Assembly (NCBI RefSeq): GCF_029894335.1
Contig: NZ_JARXZC010000026.1
Coordinates: forward strand, 43,752 to 107,751
Direction of reading: 5' to 3'
DNA: 64,000 nucleotides
From: Kitasatospora sp. MAP5-34
GTDB lineage: Bacteria > Actinomycetota > Actinomycetes > Streptomycetales > Streptomycetaceae
Shown: positions 31,771 through 41,200 of the stretch, in pieces
How positions within the stretch are numbered: position 1 is the first letter of the stretch
How the letters are laid out: every line of letters begins with the position of its first letter
Program-made: the position numbers and the translations under genes
Notes under the pieces: model-generated
Seen by the model: the letters and a program-made list of their open reading frames with translations, nothing else
Told to the model about the DNA's origin: nothing
Databases searched by the model: none

Positions 31771-31884
31771 GGATGACCCCCGGAGAGCACGGCGATGATC
31801 ACTGAACGTGTGCCATGGGACACCATCGGTGAGTGCGTGACCCACCGTGCCGCAACCTGGCGAAGAATGCAATAGGGCACGGAT

Positions 31885-31913
31885 CGCTAGTTAGCGACTT
31901 CGGCGAACTAGCG
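31885..31913. promoter_or_regulatory. Inverted repeat between the ATPase and XRE genes
   Basis: CGCTAGTT and AACTAGCG are perfect 8-bp arms 13 bases apart, in the centre of the divergent intergenic region. It is a good candidate operator for the adjacent XRE regulator. Confidence 0.55.
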
Positions 31914-31971
31914 TTCTGTTGACTCCTGCACCACACTTGACGCAAGGTCAGTCACGAGGAGGGGCAGCCAG

Positions 31972-32856
31972 ATGGCAGCGAGGACACCGACGACGAAGGA
32001 CGTGCCGTTCCTGGCGCAGGTCGCCGGCCGCAGGCTGCGGCGATGGCGCGAAGACTCCGGCCACACCAGGGAGAGCGCGGGCGAGCTGCTGGAGATCAGC
32101 CCGCACGCGATCCAACGTCACGAGATGGGCGTGACCCGACTGCGGGCCCGCGACGTGATCTCGTACGCGGAGACCTACCGGGTGACCGACCCGCAGGCGA
32201 TCAAGGACCTGGGCGACCTGGCCCGCCAGGGCGCGACCCGAGGATGGTGGACCGAGTATGGGGGTCTCCTCGACCCGGCTTACACCTACGTGGTCGAGGC
32301 CGAGCAGATGGCCTGCTACGGCAAGGGCATCCGAATGTGGAACCCGTCGATCGTTCCCGGCCTGTTCCAGACAGATGAGTACACCGAGTCGGTATTCGAA
32401 CGCGCCCAGCTGCTCTGGAAAGAGGACAACCCGCTACCGCTCCCGCAGGCCATCGAAAGCCGCCAGAAGCGCAAGGAGCTGCTCGACGGCCTCAACCCGC
32501 CCGAGATCTGGGCGGTACTCAGCCAGGCCGCGGTGGACCTGATGGTCGGCGGACCCGAGGTGATGCAGCGGCAGTACAAGCACCTGCTCGACCTGTGCGA
32601 GCGACCGCGCATCACCATCCAGATCCTCACGCACGACTCCGGATACCACGTCGGCACCGACGGGCCGTTCGTCTCCTATTCGTTCAGCCGCGAGAACGAC
32701 GACGACGGCGTGGTCTACTACGACAACAGTCGCTCGATCACCGATCAGGTGGCTACTCTGCGCAGGCATTCGAAGCAGTTTGACCTGCTGAGGGCTCAGG
32801 CAATTCCGCTGGCGGGGTCTCGGTCATACTTTCAGGCAGCCCACACCGGTAAGTGA
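31972..32856 (+). CDS. XRE-family regulator with DUF5753 (WhiJ-like)
   Basis: A 294-residue protein: helix-turn-helix at about 15-75, then a DUF5753 domain (WNPSIVPGLFQTDEY) to the C-terminus. These proteins work with a downstream DUF397 partner in development or antibiotic control, and some pairs behave as toxin-antitoxin-like modules. GAGGGGCAG precedes the ATG. The DUF397 gene follows 28 bases later and the HATPase is divergent. Confidence 0.9.
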   Translation: MAARTPTTKDVPFLAQVAGRRLRRWREDSGHTRESAGELLEISPHAIQRHEMGVTRLRARDVISYAETYRVTDPQAIKDLGDLARQGATRGWWTEYGGLLDPAYTYVVEAEQMACYGKGIRMWNPSIVPGLFQTDEYTESVFERAQLLWKEDNPLPLPQAIESRQKRKELLDGLNPPEIWAVLSQAAVDLMVGGPEVMQRQYKHLLDLCERPRITIQILTHDSGYHVGTDGPFVSYSFSRENDDDGVVYYDNSRSITDQVATLRRHSKQFDLLRAQAIPLAGSRSYFQAAHTGK

Positions 32857-32884
32857 GTTGGGCAGCATCCTGAAAGGAATGACC

Positions 32885-33112
32885 ATGGTTGGAGACCTCC
32901 TCGACCAGGGAGCGAGTGGCTGGCGGAAGGCCAGCTACAGCGGTGGCCAGAACAGTGAGTGCGTCGAGGTCGGCGAAACCCCGGCGGGGCTCACGGCGAT
33001 CCGAGACACCAAGGACGACAAGCGGGGTCCGGTACTCACCGTCACCCCGGCCGCGTTCGACGGCCTGATCTCCGAAATCAAGGCCGGGAACTTGACGTTC
33101 GGCCTGATCTGA
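32885..33112 (+). CDS. DUF397 protein, partner of the WhiJ-like regulator
   Basis: A 75-residue DUF397 protein with the full opening WRKASYSGGQNSECVEVGE and PVLTVTPAAFDGL near the end. The second ATG (32885) is chosen because AAAGGA lies six bases before it. It completes the XRE-DUF397 pair. Confidence 0.88.
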   Translation: MVGDLLDQGASGWRKASYSGGQNSECVEVGETPAGLTAIRDTKDDKRGPVLTVTPAAFDGLISEIKAGNLTFGLI

Positions 33113-33360
33113 CGCTTCGGCGTCGCCTGAGTGTGCGGACCCTGACGTACGAGCCGCCGGGGCCCACTTCCCACACCGGTGGACCAGACCGCGAACACCG
33201 GGCCGGGCTCCCGCTCTTCGGAGTAGGGGCCCAGCCTTCGCCGTGAAGGGGGTTCGACAATGGAGTTCGAGGAGCAGGGCGCCCCGTGGGATCGGTGGGC
33301 GGCCTCGTACGACAGCGACGCCATCGGATTCGACAGCACGTCAGCGCCTATGCCAAGGCG

Positions 33361-34599
33361 TCAGTCCCGGACCAGCTCGCGGACGTCCTCACCGACCGCG
33401 AGCGGCTTGCGCACCTTGGCCCACCACGCCACCAGGGCGCAGCCGCTGCCGGCCAGCACGGCGGTTGCCGTCCCGCCGATGAGGAAGCCGGCGCGCGGGT
33501 GGCCGGCAGCAAGCGCTGGGACGACCATCATCGAGACAGTCCCGGCGGTGCGGATCAGCGTCTGGTCCACTGTCAGCAACCTGCGCCGGGCGGCCGGGGG
33601 GAACTGCGCGAGGTGGGTGGACAGCGAGACGGACAGGAACGGCGAGATCACGCCCGAGAGCGCCGAGACAGCCACCAGCACCGGCAGCGACACCACCGCC
33701 CCGGTCACCGCCAGCAGTACGCCGGAGACAGCCCAGACGGCGCAGTAGACGGCGGGGAGCAACCGTGGAAGGCGGACGTTCCCCGCCACCGCGTTCCCCG
33801 CCAGCGACCCCACCCCGACAGCGGCGAGCACCAGGCCGTACGCGCCCGCGCCCGCGTACAACCGGGTGGTGAGGAGAGCGGGCATCGCCATGGACACGGC
33901 CCCGGTGAAGATGCCGACCCCGTGCACGGCGAGTGCCACCCCGGTCTCCGGGTGGGTGCGCACCAGGATTCGAGCCCGCGGCCTGGTGCCTGGCGTCGGG
34001 GTTGGCGCCGGTTCCCGTTGCGCGAGCACGGCCCCCTTGGCGAGCACGGCCAGCGCGACAGCGGAGACCGCGAACGTTGCCGAGTCCAGCCAGAACAGCC
34101 CGGCCATCGGCATGATCGCCAGCAGGATTCCGGCCGAGCCGGGGCCGGCCACCCTGGCGATGCGGCCGGTGAGATCCATCAGACCGCTGACGGCCTGGAC
34201 CTCGTCCGGCTTCACCAGGTCCGGCACCAGGGCACCGAGGTTCGGATCGAACAGCGCGCCGCCGATCCCGAGCAGTGCGGCCGAGACCAGCAGCCCCTCG
34301 GTTCCCCACGTCGCCCAGGTCCACGGGAGTGCCGCGACCAGCACCATCCGGACCAGGTCGACCAGGGCGAGCGCCCGGAGTGCGGCGAACCTCTCCACGG
34401 CCTTGCGGCCGACCGTGCCGAGCACGATGTACGGCACCGACTCGGCGATGGCCACCAGGCCCATGGCACCGGCCCCGGACTTCTGCCAGGCGATCCACAT
34501 CACCGCCAGGGCGTACAGCCGGTCGCCGAACACCGACAGGGTCTGCGCACCCCAGAGGAGAAGCACCGGCCCTCGCCGCAGCAGCCGCACGTACTGCAT
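33361..34599 (-). CDS. MFS transporter
   Basis: A 412-residue membrane protein with about 12 hydrophobic segments and the drug-exporter pattern MWIAWQKSGAGAMGLV and IGGALFDPNLGALVPDLV, as in MFS proteins of the enterobactin-exporter/macrolide-efflux group. The start MQYVRLLRRG follows a GGGGGTGG run. It stands alone, and substrate is unknown. It converges on the whiJ-like locus. Confidence 0.85.
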   Translation of the reverse strand: MQYVRLLRRGPVLLLWGAQTLSVFGDRLYALAVMWIAWQKSGAGAMGLVAIAESVPYIVLGTVGRKAVERFAALRALALVDLVRMVLVAALPWTWATWGTEGLLVSAALLGIGGALFDPNLGALVPDLVKPDEVQAVSGLMDLTGRIARVAGPGSAGILLAIMPMAGLFWLDSATFAVSAVALAVLAKGAVLAQREPAPTPTPGTRPRARILVRTHPETGVALAVHGVGIFTGAVSMAMPALLTTRLYAGAGAYGLVLAAVGVGSLAGNAVAGNVRLPRLLPAVYCAVWAVSGVLLAVTGAVVSLPVLVAVSALSGVISPFLSVSLSTHLAQFPPAARRRLLTVDQTLIRTAGTVSMMVVPALAAGHPRAGFLIGGTATAVLAGSGCALVAWWAKVRKPLAVGEDVRELVRD

Positions 34600-35109
34600 G
34601 ATCCACCCCCGCCCTGGAAGCACGAAGTCCCGGCAGCGAGACGCCACCGGGAACTCCCCCTACCCTAGGGAATCTTGAAGATCGTCAGCCGCAGACGCCC
34701 CGCGCGTCACCCCTGCGCCTACTGGGGCGGTTTCCAGGAGTTGTCAGCAACACGTGTGCGGCCGCCCAGTTCGGCGGCGACGGTGCCGGCTGTTCCGGGT
34801 TGTGGGCGGTCAGGTCCTCCCACTGGCTAGGGACCGCTCGGTCCCCGGCCTCGGCGGGGCGTTCAGACGGGCACGGCGGTCGCTCACCGGTTTGTACGCG
34901 TCGATCGCGTTCGTCACCGCCGTGCTGACTGTTCATCAGATCGCGCGAACTCGCGATTGTCAGCTGGTTGGGCCGGATGGGTGTGGATACGCTCGATCGC
35001 GTCGTCCGAAAGGGGGCGGCAGCCCGTCGCGTACTGCATGCGCCCCGGCCGTCCCGGCCGTCGTGCGCCGGCACGGATCACGCTCGGGCCGGTTCCCGTG
35101 GGAGTGGAC
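34600..35109. other. Divergent intergenic region, MFS gene and secreted protein gene
   Basis: About 510 bases. CCCTAGGG occurs near 34663, close to the MFS gene start, and ATCGCG/CGCGAT half-sites near 34943. Frames here are arginine-rich and look non-coding. No gene is called. Confidence 0.4.
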
Positions 35110-35604
35110 ATGAGTTCTGTAGGTCGTAAGACCGTCGCGGTGATGGCTGCGGCTCTGGCGTCGCTGGGCGCGGGCAGCGGTGTCACCGCGTCCGCGGCCA
35201 CCCCGTCGCCCGCGTCGTGCAGCAGCGGGGCGGAATGCCCGAGCCTGAAGCCGACCAGGCTGACGGCCAGTCAGGCCACCCTGAACGTCACCCAGATGCA
35301 GCTGGAGAACATCCAGGCGATGGCGTCCGACGCGGTGACGGGGGAGCCCATTCGCGGCGCGAAGATCGTGTTCGCCACCATGGGCGGCCGGACGCTGGGG
35401 GCGGCCTACACCGACTACGACGGCATCGCCGCGATCACGGCTCCGGAGGACTTGGGCCCCGGAACCCTCCAGGAGTTGCTGGGCGGCTACGAAGCCGCGA
35501 TGGTCGGCGACGGCGTCCACACCCCGGTCGGGGCCCACGGAGCGATCACCGTCGGCACCGACCAGGGCCCCGGTGTCCCGGGCAACCCGTGCGCCGTCTG
35601 CTAG
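35110..35604 (+). CDS. Secreted protein of unknown function
   Basis: A 164-residue protein with a signal peptide (KTVAVMAAALASLGAGSGV ending at ASA-A near residue 29). The mature part has a segment VTGEPIRGAKIVFATMGG resembling a bacterial Ig-like/carboxypeptidase-regulatory beta sandwich. Four cysteines remain, two near the mature N-terminus and two in the final CAVC, so disulfides are likely. GGGAG precedes the ATG. No enzyme motif was recognised. Confidence 0.72.
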   Translation: MSSVGRKTVAVMAAALASLGAGSGVTASAATPSPASCSSGAECPSLKPTRLTASQATLNVTQMQLENIQAMASDAVTGEPIRGAKIVFATMGGRTLGAAYTDYDGIAAITAPEDLGPGTLQELLGGYEAAMVGDGVHTPVGAHGAITVGTDQGPGVPGNPCAVC

Positions 35605-35714
35605 TGACCGCAGGCTCGAGCAGGACGTGGTCCCGGTCGGCTGGAGCCGGTGGGGACGCTCCAGCGGTCGGAGGGTCAGAGGAACACTCACCGCGATCCA
35701 GAAGGCAGGACAGC

Positions 35715-36479
35715 ATGACAACGCAGGACATCGCGGCACGTCACGACAGCGTGACGGGACGCCCGTCCGAGGCGGTGGAACAGGCGGTGGAACAGGCGGT
35801 GGATCAGCAGTCGCTGGTGTGCACGGACGCGATCTGGCGGCTTCCGGTGACGGTCTGCCGCATCACCCAGTTCCTGGGCGAGCAGACGGCCGGCGCCTTG
35901 CTGGAGCGCGCCATCGCCTCCACCGGCGACATGTTGAAGCCCTCCAGGATCCGAGACCGGGAGCTGGTCCCCGACATTCGCCGGTCCCGGTCGTGCCCGG
36001 ACTTCGCCGCGCCCGAGTTGACGGCGGCCATCGACGAGGTCCTGGAGGCGGTCGAGCACACGCTGGGAGTCTCCTGCCGGTACACCGAACCCAGCTACAG
36101 CCTCAACGTGCACAACGACGGCGACTACTACCGGCCGCACCAGGACACCAGCGCCGAGTTCGCCCCCCGGCGCCTGCTCACGTTCGTGTACTACCTGCAC
36201 CGTACGCCCCGGCCTTTCGACGGGGGCGAGCTGCGCGTGTTCGACGCCGCCCTGCCGCTGCACACCGACACGACCGGAAAGTGGCAGGAGCGCACCTGGC
36301 GGGACTGGGAGCCCGAGCACGACAGCATCGTGTTCTTCCTGCCCACCGCCTGGCACGAGGTACGGCCGGTCAGCTGCCCGGGCAGGCAGCACGCGGACAG
36401 CCGCTTCGCCGTCAACGGCTGGCTGTGCAGCCCCGACCCCGCGCACCACGGGGAGCCTCTTGCGCCGAGGTCGCCGTAG
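35715..36479 (+). CDS. 2-oxoglutarate/Fe(II) oxygenase (prolyl-4-hydroxylase type)
   Basis: A 254-residue oxygenase with the iron triad HxD (RPHQDTS) and a distal His (TAWHEVRPV), and an Arg (RFAVNGW) to bind 2-oxoglutarate. YYLHRTPRPFDGGELRVF is typical of the P4H-like group. The ATG at 35715 begins MTTQDIAA; a run of near-identical VEQA units follows at residues 21-29. The gene lies 110 bases after the secreted-protein gene and could share its transcript. Substrate unknown. Confidence 0.83.
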   Translation: MTTQDIAARHDSVTGRPSEAVEQAVEQAVDQQSLVCTDAIWRLPVTVCRITQFLGEQTAGALLERAIASTGDMLKPSRIRDRELVPDIRRSRSCPDFAAPELTAAIDEVLEAVEHTLGVSCRYTEPSYSLNVHNDGDYYRPHQDTSAEFAPRRLLTFVYYLHRTPRPFDGGELRVFDAALPLHTDTTGKWQERTWRDWEPEHDSIVFFLPTAWHEVRPVSCPGRQHADSRFAVNGWLCSPDPAHHGEPLAPRSP

Positions 36480-36574
36480 CCGCCACGGCACCGCAGCCGC
36501 CACGGTGCCGGGCACGCTCCCGGAGGACCGGACCCCAGTGGCCGACGGCCTCGGGGAGGGCCGGGGGAGGGCCG

Positions 36575-37339
36575 TCAGCCGGTGATCCGGCCGCCCGCCA
36601 CGTCGATGGTGAGTCCGGTCAGGAAGGACGCGGCGTCCGAGGCGAGGAACAGGGCGGTCCCGGCGACGTCCTCGGTGGTCCCGAGCCGGCGCAGCGGGTG
36701 CAGGGCGGCGACCCGCTCCTGGACTTCGGCGGGCATCCGGGACTCGACCTTCTCGGTGCGGATGGCGGACGGTGCGATGCAGTTGACGCGGACTCCGCGC
36801 GGCCCGACCTCGGTGGCCAGCTGGCGGGTGAGCATCACCAGCCCGGCGTTGGCCACGCCGTAGGCGAGGTTGGCCTCGCTGGGGTGGCGGCCGGCGGCGG
36901 AGGACATGGTGATGACCGAGCCGTGGCCGCGTTCGAGCATGCCGGGCAGGAACGCCTGGATGGTCAGGAAGGCCGAGGTCAGCTCGGAGTCGATCACCTC
37001 GCGCCAGCGCTGTTCGGTCAGTTCCGGGGTCGGGACGGGCCGGCCCTGGCCCCCGGCGAAGGCGGCCAGGATGCCGACCGGGCCGAGCCGGGACTCGGCC
37101 AGCTCGCGGACGCCCGCCAGCGCGTCGGCGTCGGTGACGTCCGCGACGGCGGCGACGGCGGTGCCGCCCTCGCCGGTGACGGCGGCGACGACGGTTGCCA
37201 GGGCGTCCCGGTCGCGGCCGACCACGCACACCTTGGCGCCCTGGGCGGCGAAGGCCCGCGCGGTGCGCGCGCCGATGCCGCGTGATCCACCGGTGACGAC
37301 CACGGTCCGGCCCCGCAGGTCGGGGTAGGTGCTGAGCAT
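36575..37339 (-). CDS. SDR-family protein lacking the catalytic lysine
   Basis: A 254-residue short-chain dehydrogenase with the cofactor motif TGGSRGIG near residue 17 and catalytic Ser in MSSAAG. The YxxxK motif reads YGVAN: the lysine is asparagine (AAC instead of AAG). The lysine is normally needed for hydride transfer, so activity may be lost or altered. AGGAG precedes the ATG. It follows a membrane-protein gene by 9 bases and is probably co-transcribed with it under MarR control. Confidence 0.87.
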   Translation of the reverse strand: MLSTYPDLRGRTVVVTGGSRGIGARTARAFAAQGAKVCVVGRDRDALATVVAAVTGEGGTAVAAVADVTDADALAGVRELAESRLGPVGILAAFAGGQGRPVPTPELTEQRWREVIDSELTSAFLTIQAFLPGMLERGHGSVITMSSAAGRHPSEANLAYGVANAGLVMLTRQLATEVGPRGVRVNCIAPSAIRTEKVESRMPAEVQERVAALHPLRRLGTTEDVAGTALFLASDAASFLTGLTIDVAGGRITG

Positions 37340-37348
37340 GTCGGTCTC

Positions 37349-38014
37349 CTACGGGTGAGTGGTGCGGGGGCGGGTGAGGGGGAGCCGGGCCGCGACGAGG
37401 ACCAGCCACAGGGGGCCGCCGAACCGGACGACCGGCAGCAGGTAGCCGAAGCCCGGGACCAGCAGGGTGAGGGTGGCGAGCATCCCCACGGCGGCGAGCA
37501 CGAGCCCGGCCCAGCTCAGGGCCCGTGGCAGCAGGCCGGCGAGCAGCCCCGGCACCGAGACCCCGGCGAGCAGCAGGGCGAACATCACCACGAACCCGGG
37601 CCCGCCGGAGGCGTACGACAGGTCGGCGAGGGCGCGGGCCAGCGCGGGGCTCGCGTCGTCGGGCAGCCTGCCCTGCGTCCAGGCGAGCATCCCGCTCAGG
37701 GCCAGCCAGCCGGCCGCCAGCACCCCGCCGGCCAGCGTGATCGCCGAGCCGGGGGCGGTGATGCCCAGCGCGCGCAGCCGGCGGTAGAGCACCGCGGCGA
37801 CGAGCGCGAGGGGCACGGCGGAGGAGAAGAGCAGGAAGCCGCCGACCTTGATCGTGGTGCCGTGTGCCTGCGTGTACTGCAGGACCGCGAGGCCGGAGGC
37901 GTCGGGGTGCGGGGTGGAGCGGTTGACGACGACGTAGGCGATGGTCAGCGCGGTGAAGGCCAGTACCGGCGCCAGAAGCGGCGGGCCGGACTGCGGGCGG
38001 CGTTCGGTGGTCAT
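37349..38014 (-). CDS. Multi-pass membrane protein
   Basis: A 221-residue protein with six or seven predicted hydrophobic helices and a conserved-looking loop YTQAHGTTIKVGG. It resembles DUF4386-like membrane proteins, but I cannot assign a function. GAGGAGC precedes the ATG. It is the first gene of a leftward pair with the SDR and is divergent from a MarR regulator. Confidence 0.78.
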   Translation of the reverse strand: MTTERRPQSGPPLLAPVLAFTALTIAYVVVNRSTPHPDASGLAVLQYTQAHGTTIKVGGFLLFSSAVPLALVAAVLYRRLRALGITAPGSAITLAGGVLAAGWLALSGMLAWTQGRLPDDASPALARALADLSYASGGPGFVVMFALLLAGVSVPGLLAGLLPRALSWAGLVLAAVGMLATLTLLVPGFGYLLPVVRFGGPLWLVLVAARLPLTRPRTTHP

Positions 38015-38026
38015 GGCTGCTCCTCG

Positions 38027-38068
38027 ATCGTTCCTATACTCAAAATAATGATTACATAGTGGAACGAT
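38027..38068. promoter_or_regulatory. MarR operator candidate
   Basis: ATCGTTCC (38027-38034) and GGAACGAT (38061-38068) are perfect arms flanking an AT-rich core in the divergent promoter region between the membrane protein and marR genes. Confidence 0.5.
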
Positions 38069-38091
38069 TGTCAAGGCGGTACGATGCCCCT

Positions 38092-38568
38092 ATGAGCATC
38101 GATCGTGGGGATGGCGGGCGAGGCGGCGTGGCGTTCCTGCTGGCCCAGCTCGGAGCACACGCGGCAGGCCGGTTCGCGGAACGGATCGCCGCCCTCGACC
38201 TGACACCGGCCCAGGCCGGGCTGCTGCGGCTGCTGGCCAGAACACCCGGCCGCAGCCAGCGCGAGCTGGCCGGCGACCTCGGGATGCCGCCGAGCCGCTT
38301 CGTCCCGTTCGCCGACAAGCTGGAGGAACGAGGCCTGATCGAGCGGCGGCGCAACCCCGACGACCGGCGGCTGTACGCGCTGCACCTCACGCCGGAGGGT
38401 TTCGCCCTGCTGGGCGCGCTGCGCGAGGTGGCGACGGCCCACGAGGAGCAGACCTGCCAGGCGCTGTCGCCGGAGGAACACGAGCAACTGGCCGCGCTGC
38501 TACGGCGGGTGGCGGACCAGCAGGGCCTCGCCCCCGGCGTGCACCCGGGGTACCGGACCGTCCGTTGA
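38092..38568 (+). CDS. MarR-family transcriptional regulator
   Basis: A 158-residue winged-helix regulator: RSQRELAGDLGMPPSRFVPF is the recognition region and NPDDRRLYALHLTPEG the wing typical of MarR. The ATG giving MSIDRGDGG is chosen; a GTG 11 codons upstream is possible. It is divergent from the membrane protein/SDR pair and likely controls it. Confidence 0.86.
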   Translation: MSIDRGDGGRGGVAFLLAQLGAHAAGRFAERIAALDLTPAQAGLLRLLARTPGRSQRELAGDLGMPPSRFVPFADKLEERGLIERRRNPDDRRLYALHLTPEGFALLGALREVATAHEEQTCQALSPEEHEQLAALLRRVADQQGLAPGVHPGYRTVR

Positions 38569-39089
38569 CAAGCGGTGGCCCGGGCCACCACCCCCAAGCC
38601 TCCGTCCAGCGCCCGGAGGGCCTGTGACCGCGCCCGCGCCCGCGCCGGCCACCGGGACGGCCGGCGGATCGGCGAGTTCTCCGCGCCGGCGGGCGGCACC
38701 GCCAGGGCGCACTGGGACGCGGGTTCCGGCGTCCTGGCCGTCGAAGCGGCGCCGGCCTACGTCCTGGCGGCGGCCTTCGGCGTCGGGGCGCCCGGCCTGG
38801 TGAAGTCGGCGATCGGCGCGGGGGTTGTCTCACCTCCGTTCTGAAGCACGGCTCCTGACGGACAGTCAGGCGGCTCGCGAGATTGAGCACGAGTTGCATC
38901 CGAACTCGGGAGCGTCGATGCGAGATGCGATCGATCGAGTCGAGCAGCGCGTCACCCGGTGGTCCCCCAGGGCTGAACCACGGTGCCCTGTTCTCCTCCG
39001 GGAAGGTGGGGCGGCTTCGTCAGTTCGGACTTCACCCGGTCGCCTCTGTGACAGGATCCGCCGCCAGGGACCCGAGGAGAGGCACAACG
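38569..39089 (+). other. Intergenic stretch, no gene recognised
   Basis: About 520 bases. A frame ending at 38844 has a hydrophobic segment but no family resemblance and no ribosome binding site. CCTGAC/GTCAGG near 38854 is a small hairpin. It may contain remnants of a lost gene. Confidence 0.4.
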
Positions 39090-39620
39090 TTGAGCGAGTG
39101 GACCATCCACGGCAGCCGCGCCATCCACACCAGCCCCTGGGTCGAACTCGACCTCGTCGACGTCGAACCGCGAGGCCACCCCCGCTACGAGCACCACCTC
39201 GTCAAATGGGCACCCGTCGCCGCCACCGTCGTCCTCAGCGAACGCGACCAGGTGCTCATGATGTGGCGCCACCGCTTCGCAACCGACACCTGGAACTGGG
39301 AAATCCCGAGCGGGATCGTCGAGGCCGGCGAGTCCCTGGAAGCAGCCGCCATCCGCGAGGTCGAGGAAGAGACCGGCTGGCGTGTCACCACGGTCGAGCC
39401 CCTCGCCCACAACCAGCCCGCGGGCGGCATGTCCAACGCCGAACACCACGTCTTCCTCGCCCGCGAAGCCACGTACATCGCTCCGCCCGTCGACACCCAC
39501 GAAGCCGACCGCATCGAATGGATCCCCCTCGACCGGATCCAAGAGATGACCGACCGGCGGGAGATCGTTGCCGGAGTCGCCGTCACCGGCCTCCTCCAAC
39601 TCCTCGCCCGCCACCCCTAG
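39090..39620 (+). CDS. NUDIX hydrolase
   Basis: A 176-residue protein with a complete NUDIX box, GIVEAGESLEAAAIREVEEE followed by TGW, positioned at about residues 74-96 as in ADP-ribose-pyrophosphatase-like enzymes. The start is a TTG (LSEWTIHGS) with GAGGAGAGG eight bases upstream; longer in-frame starts lack support. It hydrolyses a nucleoside diphosphate linked to another group; substrate not predictable. Confidence 0.88.
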   Translation: MSEWTIHGSRAIHTSPWVELDLVDVEPRGHPRYEHHLVKWAPVAATVVLSERDQVLMMWRHRFATDTWNWEIPSGIVEAGESLEAAAIREVEEETGWRVTTVEPLAHNQPAGGMSNAEHHVFLAREATYIAPPVDTHEADRIEWIPLDRIQEMTDRREIVAGVAVTGLLQLLARHP

Positions 39621-39704
39621 GTCGTCGCTGTCGTCGCTCATGGGCTACCAGCTGCCCGACAGCCTAAGGTGATGCAACAGGACCAGCCGTGACCGGCGGC
39701 CGCA

Positions 39705-41063
39705 TTACGCGGCGGCGGCCTCGATGACCGGGCGCGCCCGCTCCGCGAAGTCGGCAATGAGACGGTGCTGACCGAACGGCTGCATCCGCTTCTGAAGGTC
39801 GGCCACCGCTTCGACTGCCCGTGAGCTCTTTACCTTGCGCGTCAGCGAAAGTGTCCGCAGGCCAGCCGCATACGCCGCCTCCAGATCCCGCCGCTGCAGA
39901 TGAGCGCTGGCCAATGCCGCCTGAGACATCGCCCCCCGGCGCGCACGCTGCTGCATACGGGCGTGGTCGATGCTGCGGCGGGCGTGCTCCTCCGTGGCAG
40001 CAATGTCGCCGATGTCCCGCATTGTCATGGCATGCTCGCCGTGCAGATAGGCCGGGTCGATGAAGAGCGCCCACTCCTGCTCGGTGGCCTGGTCGACCTG
40101 CCCGGCCGCCGTCTCTGACTGGACAACCGCGTGGGCCGCCGCCTTCTTTTCGCCGAGAGCGGCGAGAGCCCGGCCCTCCAAGGCCCACAGGTCAGCGAGG
40201 CACGCGTTCGATGCGCCCTGGAGCCCGTGCCGTCCGGACTGGGCGAGGCGGAGTCCCTCTTCGGGGTGTCCGAGAAGGGTCGCCTGGTCAGCCATGCCCG
40301 CGAGGACATGTGCGCCGAGCGGAGCGTTCTTCGACTCCTCGGCGAGCCGCAGCGATTGGATCAGGTAGCGCTGGGCGGTGCCGTGCTCGCCGTTGTCGTA
40401 GGCCATCCATCCAAGCAGGTACGTCTGTTCGGCAGCGGCCTCGCACAGTGCCCGCCGAACATCGTCTGACTGCGACCTGCGAAGAAGCGGGTACACGTGG
40501 ATGTTCATATAGGCCGCGAGGAGGAGCCGCCCAGAGCCTCCGCCTTGGAAGATGTCCATCTTCTGGAACTCGCCGAACATGTTGCGGACGGCGGTGACGT
40601 CCTCGAGGCGGACGTGTGGGCCCGGGTCGGGCGACTGGTCGAGGGTCGCGAGGAGCCAGTCCCTGCTAGGGCCGATGGCGGCGACCGCCGCGAACGGTGC
40701 AACGGCCAGAAACTTACGTCGATCCACGTCTGCTCGCCCCAGATCAGCCACGGTTTCCACCGTAACCGCGTAGTCCCTGGAGTAAAGGAGTGAGCGGTCT
40801 TCCGCCGGACTCTCGCCAAGTCCAAGTTCGTACGATGTGACCCGATATTTGAGTGCATCGGAGAGCACGTCGGCAAGGATCCCCGGCACAGGGCGGCGGG
40901 GGATCCGGCCCTCCAGGATCCAGCGCCTGACGGTGGAAGCATCAGGGTTGATGTGAGGGCGGCCCGTGTCGTGAGCTGCGCTTTTGACCCGCCGGGCCAG
41001 CTCCGAGTTGCTGAGTCCCGACCGCTCAACGAACGCGGCCAACTGCTGGTTCGGTGTCGCCAT
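39705..41063 (-). CDS. XRE-type regulator with TPR-like helical repeats
   Basis: A 452-residue protein with an N-terminal helix-turn-helix (NQQLAAFVERSGLSNSELAR) and then a long alpha-helical region of alanine-rich pairs typical of tetratricopeptide repeats (about 190-440). Streptomycete proteins of this type often adjoin small unknown genes and may respond to peptides or signals. The start MATPNQQ is chosen. It is divergent from a coupled three-gene unit of unknowns. Confidence 0.82.
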   Translation of the reverse strand: MATPNQQLAAFVERSGLSNSELARRVKSAAHDTGRPHINPDASTVRRWILEGRIPRRPVPGILADVLSDALKYRVTSYELGLGESPAEDRSLLYSRDYAVTVETVADLGRADVDRRKFLAVAPFAAVAAIGPSRDWLLATLDQSPDPGPHVRLEDVTAVRNMFGEFQKMDIFQGGGSGRLLLAAYMNIHVYPLLRRSQSDDVRRALCEAAAEQTYLLGWMAYDNGEHGTAQRYLIQSLRLAEESKNAPLGAHVLAGMADQATLLGHPEEGLRLAQSGRHGLQGASNACLADLWALEGRALAALGEKKAAAHAVVQSETAAGQVDQATEQEWALFIDPAYLHGEHAMTMRDIGDIAATEEHARRSIDHARMQQRARRGAMSQAALASAHLQRRDLEAAYAAGLRTLSLTRKVKSSRAVEAVADLQKRMQPFGQHRLIADFAERARPVIEAAAA

Positions 41064-41200
41064 GAAGTCTGTGTACCCCTTCCTGCCGCCCACTGCGGAA
41101 GTGCCACCCTCTGCCACCCCCTGGCCTGATGACCACGACAGAGGTCTGGGTGTTGCCTGTTGGTGATGGTAGACCGCTCAGCTTGTGAGGAGAGGCGCAC

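Noticed and set aside
33260..33360. Short frame beginning MEFEEQGAPWDRWAAS, possibly a methyltransferase remnant
   Set aside because: Only about 30 protein-like residues before it runs antisense into the MFS gene; too little to support a call.
34754..35113. A 119-codon forward frame upstream of the secreted-protein gene
   Set aside because: Arg-rich, overlaps the promoter region of the next gene, and has no recognisable motif.
38575..38844. An 89-codon forward frame after marR
   Set aside because: No ribosome binding site, no family resemblance and composition typical of chance high-GC frames.
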